DNA of 60,991 nt from Polynucleobacter sp. AP-Latsch-80-C2 (GTDB lineage: Bacteria; Pseudomonadota; Gammaproteobacteria; Burkholderiales; Burkholderiaceae): the NCBI RefSeq assembly GCF_018882185.1, contig NZ_JACVOY010000011.1, forward strand, positions 1 through 60,991. Reading direction: 5' to 3'. Positions 25,730 to 33,552 of this stretch are shown here, in pieces. Position 1 is the stretch's first letter, and the number at the start of each line of letters is the position of its first letter. The notes under the pieces were generated by a model that was not told the DNA's origin, did no database searches, and saw only the letters and a program-made list of their open reading frames with translations. A program made the translations under genes and the position numbers.

Positions 25730-26791
25730 TTAGCTATAGAACTGGTTCAGCTCAACAGCGCCAGTTTGACTCGCAGTTGTAATCGGAATTGATTTGATCT
25801 GCTTACTATTTGCCAATTTAGACATATCGATCATTGTCCAATTAAGAGCATCAATTGTTCTGAAATAAATAAGATTACGGGATAAATCAGCCATTAGCGT
25901 CCAAGTTGTTACTTCACTTGATGATGAATTTCCACGAGGACCATCACCCATTCCACCAGGAGGATCAATCGTTAGGTCATAGGGTCGATCGAAGTTATTG
26001 ATGATGTGACTTAGCGTCTGAATTGCTTCGTCAGGTGTTTTAGCTTTGCGTACATAGTTTGTATAGAAAGCAGCTTTTACAAAGCGGCCTGCAGAAGTTT
26101 GCGATGAAGGAAGTCCCGATAGAGCAATACCTGAATCAACTGTTGAAACTGGCAATTTGCCATACTGCGCGTTATTAATATCTACATTAGTTTGGGTGTA
26201 GTTATTTAGATTAAGTAAATGCCAAGGAAACTCTGGCGCATTAGTTAGCACATTCACTGGATTGTCGTAAATATTAGTTTTATTGTTCTGGAACTGAATA
26301 ACAAGTCCGTTACCCGCTTTATCAAAGATGGCATAGTGAAGGGGAACGAGTGCATTACCCATAATAGGAACTGGAGGCAACCAGAATTCAGTATTTCCAC
26401 TGGTAACCGCTGCTTTAACTTCTGCAACTGTTGAAAAATTTCCCAGTATCCAGGTTCCAAAATCTGCGACAGATAAAATCTTGCTAGAGTCATTTCCAAC
26501 TGGCGGCGCAGTAGAGAAATTCAGTTGATTGGCTGAAAAAGAAAGTCCTTGATCGTTTGCACCCTCTACAAGAGCCTCTTGCTTTGAGCCAGCGATTGCT
26601 GGAAATGTCATTCCAGTAATTGCATATTTGCTATTAAAAGTAACGCCTTGTTTCCCATCTGGAGTAACTGATTCAATCTTGGAGCCCTTGGGGATATAAC
26701 TTACGTTCACGGGAACAAAAACACTAAACTCCAATGTTCTGCCATGATAAGCATTACCGTTCACATCGCTGATGATTAATGAAGTACACAT
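25730..26791 (-). CDS. choloylglycine hydrolase family hydrolase with Glu at position 21
   Basis: This 353-residue Ntn-hydrolase related to the protein at 23953 has Cys2 after the initiator, Arg18 in HGRTLEF, Asn184 (VLTNAPEF) and Arg236 (SAGRFVKA). The family Asp21 is Glu here, and the insert around 140-150 (PPVPIMGNALVP) is longer. There is no signal peptide. Two divergent copies in one cluster suggest different N-acyl substrates. The gene is 26 bp downstream of an outer-membrane barrel gene on the same strand. Confidence 0.86.
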   Translation of the reverse strand: MCTSLIISDVNGNAYHGRTLEFSVFVPVNVSYIPKGSKIESVTPDGKQGVTFNSKYAITGMTFPAIAGSKQEALVEGANDQGLSFSANQLNFSTAPPVGNDSSKILSVADFGTWILGNFSTVAEVKAAVTSGNTEFWLPPVPIMGNALVPLHYAIFDKAGNGLVIQFQNNKTNIYDNPVNVLTNAPEFPWHLLNLNNYTQTNVDINNAQYGKLPVSTVDSGIALSGLPSSQTSAGRFVKAAFYTNYVRKAKTPDEAIQTLSHIINNFDRPYDLTIDPPGGMGDGPRGNSSSSEVTTWTLMADLSRNLIYFRTIDALNWTMIDMSKLANSKQIKSIPITTASQTGAVELNQFYS

Positions 26792-26816
26792 AATATTTTC
26801 TAATTAATATTTTGAA

Positions 26817-27635
26817 TTAAAAGTTAAATGTTGCTGATAATTGTGGACCCTGGAAGGTCGTCTTCTGAAGTAGGCCTTGGCCATTGGTCTTTGAGCTACT
26901 CATGTCGTAGTACAAACCACGATAAATTAATGAAACATCAATTCCTTTATCAATCGCCTTGCCTATACCCAGCATTGCCTGCCAAGTCACATTAGTGGTT
27001 CCCCCGCCGCCGCCAATGTCAGCATAAAAAGGGATATACCAAGTCGAATTGGCTATTCGATAGCGCCCTTTAAAACCCACAATAGGATCAGCCGTACTCA
27101 TCGTCTTAGAGTCGCCGTTGATGGCAGCAGAAACACCATTGACAGCAAGGTTCAGCGTTGCTGTCGCCCCGATCCACCGAACCCCCAATAAACCATCCAT
27201 GGTGGCATCTTGATTGTTGATCAAGTTGTAGGTAGCAGCACCCGTGAGGATGGTTTGCTGCAATGTTGCTTTAGTGGCAATCTGATAGGTATACGGAGCT
27301 TGCGGGGTAACTGATGAATTACTAGTCTTTTGCAAAGTAGCAGACACCACATCGGCCATTACCCCCCAATTACCGTAATGCATCTCACCTGCAAGCATTG
27401 CACCAGTCTTGAGATTGCTAATAATATTATTCGCGCTCAAATCTGCCGTTTGAACGTACTGTCCTTTGTAGTTCAGTGTGGAGCCAATACTTGGCGCCCA
27501 AAGGTAGGGAGTAAGCTCAAACCGCCATTGATCAGAAATCTTTGGAATGGGAGAATTATCCGATTGCGCATGGGCCGTTGAAATGAGAAGTGCAATACCT
27601 GCAACAATAAATACCTTCAAACCTTTATAAATCAT
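26817..27635 (-). CDS. outer-membrane beta-barrel protein
   Basis: This 272-residue protein has a Sec signal peptide (residues 1-23, AHA before Gln). The mature start WRFELTPYLWAPSIGSTL (about 37-54) and a C-terminal SATFNF ending in Phe are typical of small outer-membrane barrels. Aromatic, glycine-rich strands run throughout. The function is unknown. It differs in sequence from the barrel at 23003. It precedes the choloylglycine-type gene in the same orientation and follows a terminator. Confidence 0.65.
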   Translation of the reverse strand: MIYKGLKVFIVAGIALLISTAHAQSDNSPIPKISDQWRFELTPYLWAPSIGSTLNYKGQYVQTADLSANNIISNLKTGAMLAGEMHYGNWGVMADVVSATLQKTSNSSVTPQAPYTYQIATKATLQQTILTGAATYNLINNQDATMDGLLGVRWIGATATLNLAVNGVSAAINGDSKTMSTADPIVGFKGRYRIANSTWYIPFYADIGGGGGTTNVTWQAMLGIGKAIDKGIDVSLIYRGLYYDMSSSKTNGQGLLQKTTFQGPQLSATFNF

Positions 27636-27683
27636 TTCATTTTTCTCTATTCAAATTTTGTAAGTAGCAACCCAGTCTGTGCA

Positions 27684-27703
27684 AAACCCGCCGAAGCGGG
27701 TTT
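27684..27703 (-). terminator. UUCG-loop intrinsic terminator
   Basis: A perfect 8-bp stem AAACCCGC/GCGGGTTT carries a UUCG tetraloop on the minus strand and is followed by TTTTGC. It lies 23 bp beyond the amidohydrolase stop. Confidence 0.85.
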
Positions 27704-27725
27704 CTTTAATAGCTATAACTCTAAA

Positions 27726-29057
27726 TTACAAAGTGTTTTTATAAATCTTGCCATCTTTCATAATGACACGGAAGTTTTTTGCAGGATCCGCAACAATATC
27801 CAAGTTTTTCGTTGGATCACCATCAACCAGTAGTAAATCGGCATAGGCGCCCTCTTGCACAACACCTAATTTACCGGGGTAAGGGTTACGTGGCCCAGAC
27901 ATCGCAAATAGCTGCGCATTGTCATGAGTCACCATTTTGAGTGCTCTAGCAGGAGACATCCATTGGGTTAATTTGGATAACTGGATATTCTGCACAACAC
28001 CATCAGGCTGGAAAAAGAAGTCTGTACCCCATGCCAACTTCACATTGTTTTGCAATGCCCACTTGAAAACATTGTTCTGACCCGTTACAACTTGATGTTC
28101 TTTTTCAATCTGAAATGGGGTGTACGGTGGGTGAAATTCTTCAAAATTTTGAGTACTTAACCAAACATCCTTATTTTTCAAGTACTTCACTGTAGCTTCA
28201 TCGAGTAATTGACCGTGTTCAATTGACTTCACACCAGCATCAACCGAACGACGCACTGAAACTGGGTTGTAGGCGTGAACGGCCACATAGGTACCAAAGT
28301 CAGATGCCGCTTCTACCGCTGCTTTAATTTCATCAAAAGTAAATTCATGTACTGTTGGAGTATCGTCAGCCGATGAAACGCCACCACTAGTAGCTAACTT
28401 AATTTGCGACGATCCGTTGCGTAAATTAAAACGGGTAGCGGCTAAGACTTCGGGGCGACCATTGACAACGGAAGTAATGCGAAATTTTTCTCCGAGAGAT
28501 AATTCGCCGCCTAAGCTCCGTGGGAGCGCATCAGGTGGATTAAAGTCACCATGTCCTGAGGTTTGAGAAATCATAGTACCGCTTGGATAGATACGTGGGC
28601 CAATCGCCCTTCCAGCATCAATCTCATTTTTCATGGCAACTGTAGGTCCAGCCATATCACGCACAGTTGTCCAACCATTTAACAACATCTCTTTTGCAGT
28701 TTTATAGGCGATGTCATTTAATTGTTTAGCATCTCCTTGCATCAACACATCTAATGTTGGAGTCAACCAAATATGTGTATGCGCATCACTAAGACCTGGC
28801 ATCAATGTACGGCCACCGCCAGCAATCACAGTTACTGTTGAGCCAGCAGGTATTTGAATCGGCTTACTAGAGATTGTTTTGATGAGATTGTTTACAACCA
28901 AAACATTGGTTGGGGCTGTTAGCTTTTCAGCGGTGCCGTCAAACACACGTACATTCTCATACAAAGTTGCCGACGTTTGCGATGCAGTTTGTGCAAACGC
29001 AGTAATGGCACTGATAAGTGCGCCTGAAGCCACTAAACATTTAATAAATATTGTCAT
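27726..29057 (-). CDS. exported metal-dependent amidohydrolase (imidazolonepropionase/prolidase-like)
   Basis: This is about 443 residues from the ATG at 29057; a TTG three codons upstream is possible. A signal peptide (cleavage after AFA at about 22) sends it to the periplasm. The amidohydrolase fold is clear: DAHTHI at about 91-96, the metal-bridging Lys in IKLATSGGVSSADD, AVHAYNP, SIEHGQLLD and LAWGTDFF. This set matches secreted Xaa-Arg/Xaa-Lys dipeptidase-like amidohydrolases. It would cleave a peptide-like or cyclic amide outside the cytoplasm. It is a single-gene unit with its own terminator, divergent from a Bug receptor. Confidence 0.85.
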   Translation of the reverse strand: MTIFIKCLVASGALISAITAFAQTASQTSATLYENVRVFDGTAEKLTAPTNVLVVNNLIKTISSKPIQIPAGSTVTVIAGGGRTLMPGLSDAHTHIWLTPTLDVLMQGDAKQLNDIAYKTAKEMLLNGWTTVRDMAGPTVAMKNEIDAGRAIGPRIYPSGTMISQTSGHGDFNPPDALPRSLGGELSLGEKFRITSVVNGRPEVLAATRFNLRNGSSQIKLATSGGVSSADDTPTVHEFTFDEIKAAVEAASDFGTYVAVHAYNPVSVRRSVDAGVKSIEHGQLLDEATVKYLKNKDVWLSTQNFEEFHPPYTPFQIEKEHQVVTGQNNVFKWALQNNVKLAWGTDFFFQPDGVVQNIQLSKLTQWMSPARALKMVTHDNAQLFAMSGPRNPYPGKLGVVQEGAYADLLLVDGDPTKNLDIVADPAKNFRVIMKDGKIYKNTL

Positions 29058-29103
29058 TATTTTCAAGGGATGAATTGTTGAATTATTTGATAATTACAGC
29101 ATG

Positions 29104-29116
29104 AAATACCGTATTT
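29104..29116. promoter_or_regulatory. palindrome in divergent promoter region
   Basis: AAATAC-C-GTATTT is a perfect 6-1-6 palindrome about 47 bp upstream of the minus-strand amidohydrolase start and 130 bp upstream of the Bug start. It is a plausible operator for a regulator encoded elsewhere. Confidence 0.3.
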
Positions 29117-29245
29117 ATCTACTAAAAGCAGAACTAATATACATTGTTACTATGGTATTTAAAAGCGAATAATGGCCATCAGCATGCGGTGATAAGATGG
29201 AATCAAGTTCTTGAATCACAGCACCTCATTGAAAGGTCAACGTAT

Positions 29246-30223
29246 ATGAATAGACGATTGTTTGGACTTGGGATGGGGGCGGGATTATTTGACCTCTATT
29301 TTTCGACTGAATCTGTGGCTGCAAATTGGCCCACTAGACCCATTCGCTGGATTGTGCCCTACGCCCCCGGCGGGTTAAGCGATACCTCTACACGTATTGT
29401 TGTCCAGAAAATGATTGAGCTTACTGGCTGGACGATCGTGATTGAAAATAAACCCGGCGCCAATGGATTAATCGGCTCGGAGTATGTCGCACGAGCAGCG
29501 CCAGATGGGTATACCTTTTTAAATGTATTAGCTGCGCATGCAGTCAACCCTACACTCTATGCTGGCACTCTGAATTTTGACCCCCTCAAAAGCTTGGCAC
29601 CAGTCTCCCTGGTTGGTGTCACACCCCTGATTCTTTCCATTAGCAAGGGGCTACCCGTCAAAGATCTTAAAGAATTTATTGCTTATGCAAAAGCGAATCC
29701 CGGAAAGCTGTCTTTTGGGTCCTCTGGCATTGGTGCTGCTGCACATATGGCAACCGAACAATTCAAAATAGCGACTGGGATTGATATGGTTCATGTGCCC
29801 TATAAAGGTTCTGGGCCCGCACTACAGGATTTAATGAGCAACAATATTCAAGTATTAATTGATACTCCGCCAACGCTTTTGCCTCAAGTGCGCAGCAATA
29901 ACATCAAAGCCCTCGCGCTAATGTCCCCTCGCCGCCTTGCGAGCGCTCCCGATCTTCCCACCCTTGCAGAGGCCGGCGGCCCTGATTTAGATTGTGCCAC
30001 TTGGTCTATGTTCTTAACCACTACTGGCGTCCCTAAAGAGATCATGAATAGAGTAGCCTATGAAACAAAACGCGCAGTGAGCTCACCAGATATCCAAGCC
30101 CGCTTTGAACAACTAGGTCTTGAACCTATAGGCAGCACGCCTGAGGAAGCAAGCAAATTCTTAAAAGCTGAAGTCGCCAAAATGGCCGTCATTATTCAGT
30201 CAAAAAATATTAAACCTGAATAA
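29246..30223 (+). CDS. Bug/TctC-family periplasmic solute receptor
   Basis: This is 325 residues from the ATG at 29246, which has GAAAGG upstream; the 34-residue extension has no signal-like content. The leader MNRRLFGLGMGAGLF has a twin-arginine start and may use Tat. Ligand loop IVPYAPGGLSDTSTR, then IENKPGANGLIG and PDGYTFLN. It faces the exported amidohydrolase across about 190 bp and could bind its product (inference). Confidence 0.88.
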   Translation: MNRRLFGLGMGAGLFDLYFSTESVAANWPTRPIRWIVPYAPGGLSDTSTRIVVQKMIELTGWTIVIENKPGANGLIGSEYVARAAPDGYTFLNVLAAHAVNPTLYAGTLNFDPLKSLAPVSLVGVTPLILSISKGLPVKDLKEFIAYAKANPGKLSFGSSGIGAAAHMATEQFKIATGIDMVHVPYKGSGPALQDLMSNNIQVLIDTPPTLLPQVRSNNIKALALMSPRRLASAPDLPTLAEAGGPDLDCATWSMFLTTTGVPKEIMNRVAYETKRAVSSPDIQARFEQLGLEPIGSTPEEASKFLKAEVAKMAVIIQSKNIKPE

Positions 30224-30235
30224 CTGTTGTAAAAA

Positions 30236-30261
30236 AGCCCCTAATTGCATCCTTAGGGGCT
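30236..30261 (-). terminator. intrinsic terminator
   Basis: A 9-bp stem AGCCCCTAA/TTAGGGGCT with an 8-nt loop is followed on the minus strand by a run of six T. It lies 46 bp beyond the HD-protein stop; the plus strand lacks a T-run. Confidence 0.8.
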
Positions 30262-30306
30262 CAGTACATTGGGTGACTTTTTCTTATCCAGCTAAACCGG
30301 CAAGCC

Positions 30307-30858
30307 CTATGGAGCAACCCATTGCTTTTTTAGTACCCGTCTCACCATTGGATCAAAGGTTGAAAGTGGTTCACTTTTGTAATTAGGATCAAAAGAGATC
30401 TCGTCATACTTGGCGCAGAACTCTACTGTTTGATCATATGCGGGATCAGATTTGTACTGATCACGTGCATTAGGATCCACCCCAATTTTATCGCCATAGA
30501 AATAGGTCTGAAATAAACCGTGCTGAACCAGCATCCAATAATTATTTCTGGATATAAAGGGATGCAAGATCGATGCGATCACTTCTCCATGATTGAAAGG
30601 CCCCAAGGGTTCAGCAATATCATGAAACAAAGTAACCACAATATATTCTTCATCCTTACCGTCACGGAGAGCTCTCGTGGCAGCCTGTAAACAATGCTCT
30701 TTTCGAGTAATGTTGTAGGCCGTATCTTTAGCGAGATTCTCCAGAAGCCCGTAGAGCTGATCCGGCAAAACTGCCAATGTGTGCTCATGCACTTTTTTCA
30801 TTACCTCAAAATCAGCTACCGTTCCTTGGTCCATGCTGATGAAATGCATCTTTTCCAT
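30307..30858 (-). CDS. HD-domain protein with PhnZ/MIOX-like diiron ligand set
   Basis: This 183-residue cytoplasmic protein has six putative metal ligands: His55, His79-Asp80, His90, His113 and Asp152. The spacings His55-His79 (24) and His90-His113 (23) equal or nearly equal those of PhnZ (24 and 24). PhnZ and myo-inositol oxygenase use such a set for a mixed-valent diiron oxygenase reaction, whereas plain HD phosphohydrolases need only four ligands. The substrate is unknown, and cleavage of an organophosphonate or polyol is only a possibility. No phosphonate gene is nearby. It is a single-gene unit with its own terminator. Confidence 0.72.
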   Translation of the reverse strand: MEKMHFISMDQGTVADFEVMKKVHEHTLAVLPDQLYGLLENLAKDTAYNITRKEHCLQAATRALRDGKDEEYIVVTLFHDIAEPLGPFNHGEVIASILHPFISRNNYWMLVQHGLFQTYFYGDKIGVDPNARDQYKSDPAYDQTVEFCAKYDEISFDPNYKSEPLSTFDPMVRRVLKKQWVAP

Positions 30859-30978
30859 GAGAAGCCTTTGAAATTAAATGGGATAGATTTTTAAATTATC
30901 TTGCAGGAAGAATATACCAACCAGGATTGAAAATCCCTTACAACATCACTCTTCAAACTGGGAATGCCCTATTTCGAC

Positions 30979-31173
30979 TTATTCCTCCCAGGGAAATCGC
31001 TCGCGAGATAAGGCTTCCATCATTTCCCGCTTACTCTGCGTGGCCTTTCTGGAACTATTGCTACCGTACTTAGCCCTGCGCTCACTATCCGAAAGAATCT
31101 CCGATTGCACGCTTCCTTCGCCCTCTTTCAAAGAGCTTGGATCTTCAGGTTTGAGCTCAGTGTTATCAGTCAT
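30979..31173 (-). CDS. small conserved-looking acidic/basic protein of unknown function
   Basis: This is about 64 residues from the ATG at 31173. It is highly charged and probably unstructured at the N-terminus, with a Ser/Arg/Lys-rich middle (RRAKYGSNSSRKATQSKR is typical) and an RERFPWEE end. No signal or helix of membrane type is present. It lies 15 bp after the stop of the carotenoid-type membrane protein gene on the same strand, so it is probably cotranscribed. No function is proposed. Confidence 0.55.
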   Translation of the reverse strand: MTDNTELKPEDPSSLKEGEGSVQSEILSDSERRAKYGSNSSRKATQSKREMMEALSRERFPWEE

Positions 31174-31188
31174 AAGGTAGTCCATCCC

Positions 31189-32055
31189 TTACTTCAAATT
31201 GACATTCTTCTGCACTTTGAAAAAGGCTAGGCAGGTGACAAAAAACATTGTTACAAGGGATACGAGCCCCAAAGATTGAAAAAGCGCCCTTAGTTGCCAA
31301 ACCTGAGAGCTGGCATCGGTAATAGTGCAATCAGTTACAAAAGCAGCAGCCATAATTGGCTGAATAAAAATAGATCCGTAAAGGAAGATGGGAAAGTACC
31401 AACTCGACTTATAGTCATCCAAGGAACAATACTCTAACTGTTTTGTGCGGATTAAATAAATAGCCCAAAGTTGGAAGAGGGTATAAACACAAAGGAACCA
31501 TCCAAGGAAGTTAGAAAAGGGAACTCCAAAGTAGCCACCCCCATCTCGCCATATCCACTCATGCTTAACTGTCGATGATGCTGGATCAATACTCATATCC
31601 CACATCACCATAATAAAAGCCGCAATCACAGGAATCGCAAACAGCGAACGAGAATCTATTTGTCGATCAAACTTATCTAACAGCACATGCGCTATAACCC
31701 AAGCCAGATAACACACACCAAAATAGTCAGGCATGATCATCAAGGGGACAGCGCCCAATTTTGGCCCTAATTCTGCCGAATATACATAATGTCCAAAAGG
31801 GAAGCCTGTTGCGATACTGAGTGATTCGTAGCCCCAACTCACAATACAGGTGATGGCAAAGATCATGCCAAACTTACGCCAACCCAAGCGCTGAGTGCCA
31901 TGAATACAGGCAAATAGCAGTCGAGCAACCATACCAATAAAGCTCAAGCTTCCAGCAAAACCCACTGCGAACGGCGTTGCACCAAAGATTGATAGCACTA
32001 TAGAAAGCGCCACTAGGAACCAAAGTGCTAATTCACTATTTTTATTAAACATCAT
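31189..32055 (-). CDS. carotenoid biosynthesis-type membrane protein (DUF422/CruF-like)
   Basis: This 288-residue protein has seven or so transmembrane helices. Family marks of DUF422 (CruF carotenoid 1',2'-hydratase and related): SWGYESLSIATGFPFGHYVY at about 73-92, MIMPDYFGVCYLAW, MWDMSIDPASS at about 151-161, and WIWRDGGGYFGVPFSNFLGW. No other carotenoid gene is in the window, so it may act with a pathway elsewhere or on another isoprenoid. It sits between the VOC gene and the small charged protein gene. Confidence 0.85.
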   Translation of the reverse strand: MMFNKNSELALWFLVALSIVLSIFGATPFAVGFAGSLSFIGMVARLLFACIHGTQRLGWRKFGMIFAITCIVSWGYESLSIATGFPFGHYVYSAELGPKLGAVPLMIMPDYFGVCYLAWVIAHVLLDKFDRQIDSRSLFAIPVIAAFIMVMWDMSIDPASSTVKHEWIWRDGGGYFGVPFSNFLGWFLCVYTLFQLWAIYLIRTKQLEYCSLDDYKSSWYFPIFLYGSIFIQPIMAAAFVTDCTITDASSQVWQLRALFQSLGLVSLVTMFFVTCLAFFKVQKNVNLK

Positions 32056-32165
32056 GATTCCACAGAGAAATATTCATCAGCAAAGGATGGATGTAACTGG
32101 CAGCAATACCTCAAGACAATGGCAGAATTCTCTCACAATAAATATCTATTAATAGCTTGTAATAC

Positions 32166-32558
32166 TTAAATGAGTTCAGATATTTCAATGAGGTTCTGAT
32201 CCGGATCTCGGACATACACTGAGTTCATTTTTTGCGTTGCACCAGTACGAATGACTGGACCCTCAATAATGGGCCAAGCTTCAGCTGCAAGCTGCTCAAT
32301 AGCCTTTGCCAGCGGGCGATCAGCTATAAAACAAAGATCAAACGATCCTGGAGTCGGAATATCAGCTTTTGGCTCAAACTCCTTACCCTTAATGTGCAAG
32401 TTGATTTTCTGATTACCAAACTTAAAGGCCTTGCGCTCGACTGGTGGGGTGCCCCCAATAAAAGATTCCAGCTTCATTCCCAGAACGCAGGTATAAAAAT
32501 CCACGCACTCTACTTCCTTTGCGGTTGTCAGCACCAAGTGATCTAAATGATCAATCAT
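32166..32558 (-). CDS. VOC superfamily (glyoxalase-like) protein
   Basis: This 130-residue vicinal-oxygen-chelate protein opens with IDHLDHLVLTT and has paired beta-alpha-beta-beta-beta modules. Likely metal ligands are an early His (about 4-7), His55 in NLHIKG and the late Glu in NLIEISEL. Members act as lyases, isomerases or dioxygenases. It is 17 bp downstream of the HMG-CoA-lyase-like gene and likely in its operon, suggesting action on an intermediate such as a methylmalonyl-like or mesaconyl-like compound (inference). Confidence 0.78.
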   Translation of the reverse strand: MIDHLDHLVLTTAKEVECVDFYTCVLGMKLESFIGGTPPVERKAFKFGNQKINLHIKGKEFEPKADIPTPGSFDLCFIADRPLAKAIEQLAAEAWPIIEGPVIRTGATQKMNSVYVRDPDQNLIEISELI

Positions 32559-32575
32559 GTAGCGTCCTTTTTAAA

Positions 32576-33511
32576 TTATTGAGCGCGTCGGAGTTCATCA
32601 ACGTAGCTAGGCTCAGGATGCAAGGTGTATGTGCTCCCAGCTTTTGCTACTTGACCAGGAACTTCATGTCCCACAATCTGTGGTAACTCTTTAGCAAGTT
32701 GCAATAACTTAGGGATATTCATACCAGTGTCATAGCCCATCGCATCGAGCATATGAATCGCATCTTCACTTGAAACATTCCCACTCGCTCCGGGTGCATA
32801 CGGGCATCCACCCAAACCACCTAATGAACCATCAAAGCGTGTAATGCCAGATTGAACTGCGGCTAGGATATTCGCTAAACCCATCCCTCTGGTGTTGTGG
32901 AAGTGCAAAGTCAGTTGCAAGTTAGGAAAACGCCTCTGCATTGCATCGCACATCTTTTTCACTTGATCTGGATTAGCCATCCCAGTCGTATCGCAAATCG
33001 TCAGGCCTCTAACACCAAGATCAGCAAAGCGCAGAGCAAATGCTTCAACAACAGATTGAGGCACATCTCCCTCCATGGGGCATCCAAAAGCGGTAGATAA
33101 GGAAACATTGATTGGAGCTCTGCCATCAACAAACGTAATAACCTCAGCCAAGCCTGCAAAACTTTTTTCTCGACCCATCCTGAGGTTAGCCAAGTTATGC
33201 GTCTCTGACGTGGACATGACGAGGTTAAATTCGTCGGCCCGTGCTTCTAAGGCACGTTCAGCACCTCGCAGATTGGGCACTAATACGGTGTACTCAACGC
33301 TTGGCAGCCGTTTAATGCGGCCCATTACCTCCTCAGCATCCCGCAGCATTGGAATAGCCTTAGGCGAGGTAAAGGAAGTTACTTCAATTTTTGCAAAACC
33401 GCATTCACTGAGCTCATCGATCAATTTCACTTTATCGTCAGTTGGAATGAAGTTTGGCTCAATCTGAAAACCATCTCTGGTCACAACATCATTGAAATAA
33501 ATTCTGCTCAT
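32576..33511 (-). CDS. hydroxymethylglutaryl-CoA lyase-like enzyme
   Basis: This 311-residue TIM-barrel aldolase of the HMGL family has Arg12-Asp13 in VVTRDGFQ (catalytic Arg and metal Asp), metal His203-x-His205 in LHFHNTRG, and the active-site loop Cys236 in GGLGGCPYAPGASGNV. The set equals HMG-CoA lyase, which splits HMG-CoA into acetyl-CoA and acetoacetate; citramalyl-CoA-type substrates are also possible. It is 41 bp downstream of a CaiB-type CoA-transferase, which would make the CoA ester it cleaves. Confidence 0.88.
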   Translation of the reverse strand: MSRIYFNDVVTRDGFQIEPNFIPTDDKVKLIDELSECGFAKIEVTSFTSPKAIPMLRDAEEVMGRIKRLPSVEYTVLVPNLRGAERALEARADEFNLVMSTSETHNLANLRMGREKSFAGLAEVITFVDGRAPINVSLSTAFGCPMEGDVPQSVVEAFALRFADLGVRGLTICDTTGMANPDQVKKMCDAMQRRFPNLQLTLHFHNTRGMGLANILAAVQSGITRFDGSLGGLGGCPYAPGASGNVSSEDAIHMLDAMGYDTGMNIPKLLQLAKELPQIVGHEVPGQVAKAGSTYTLHPEPSYVDELRRAQ

Positions 33512-33552
33512 GGTCTACGCTATATCTTCTCTATATATGGTTATATCTATCG

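Noticed and set aside
29144..29245. 34-residue N-terminal extension of the Bug protein at 29246
   Set aside because: It starts at TTG, lacks a ribosome-binding site, and would bury the signal peptide.
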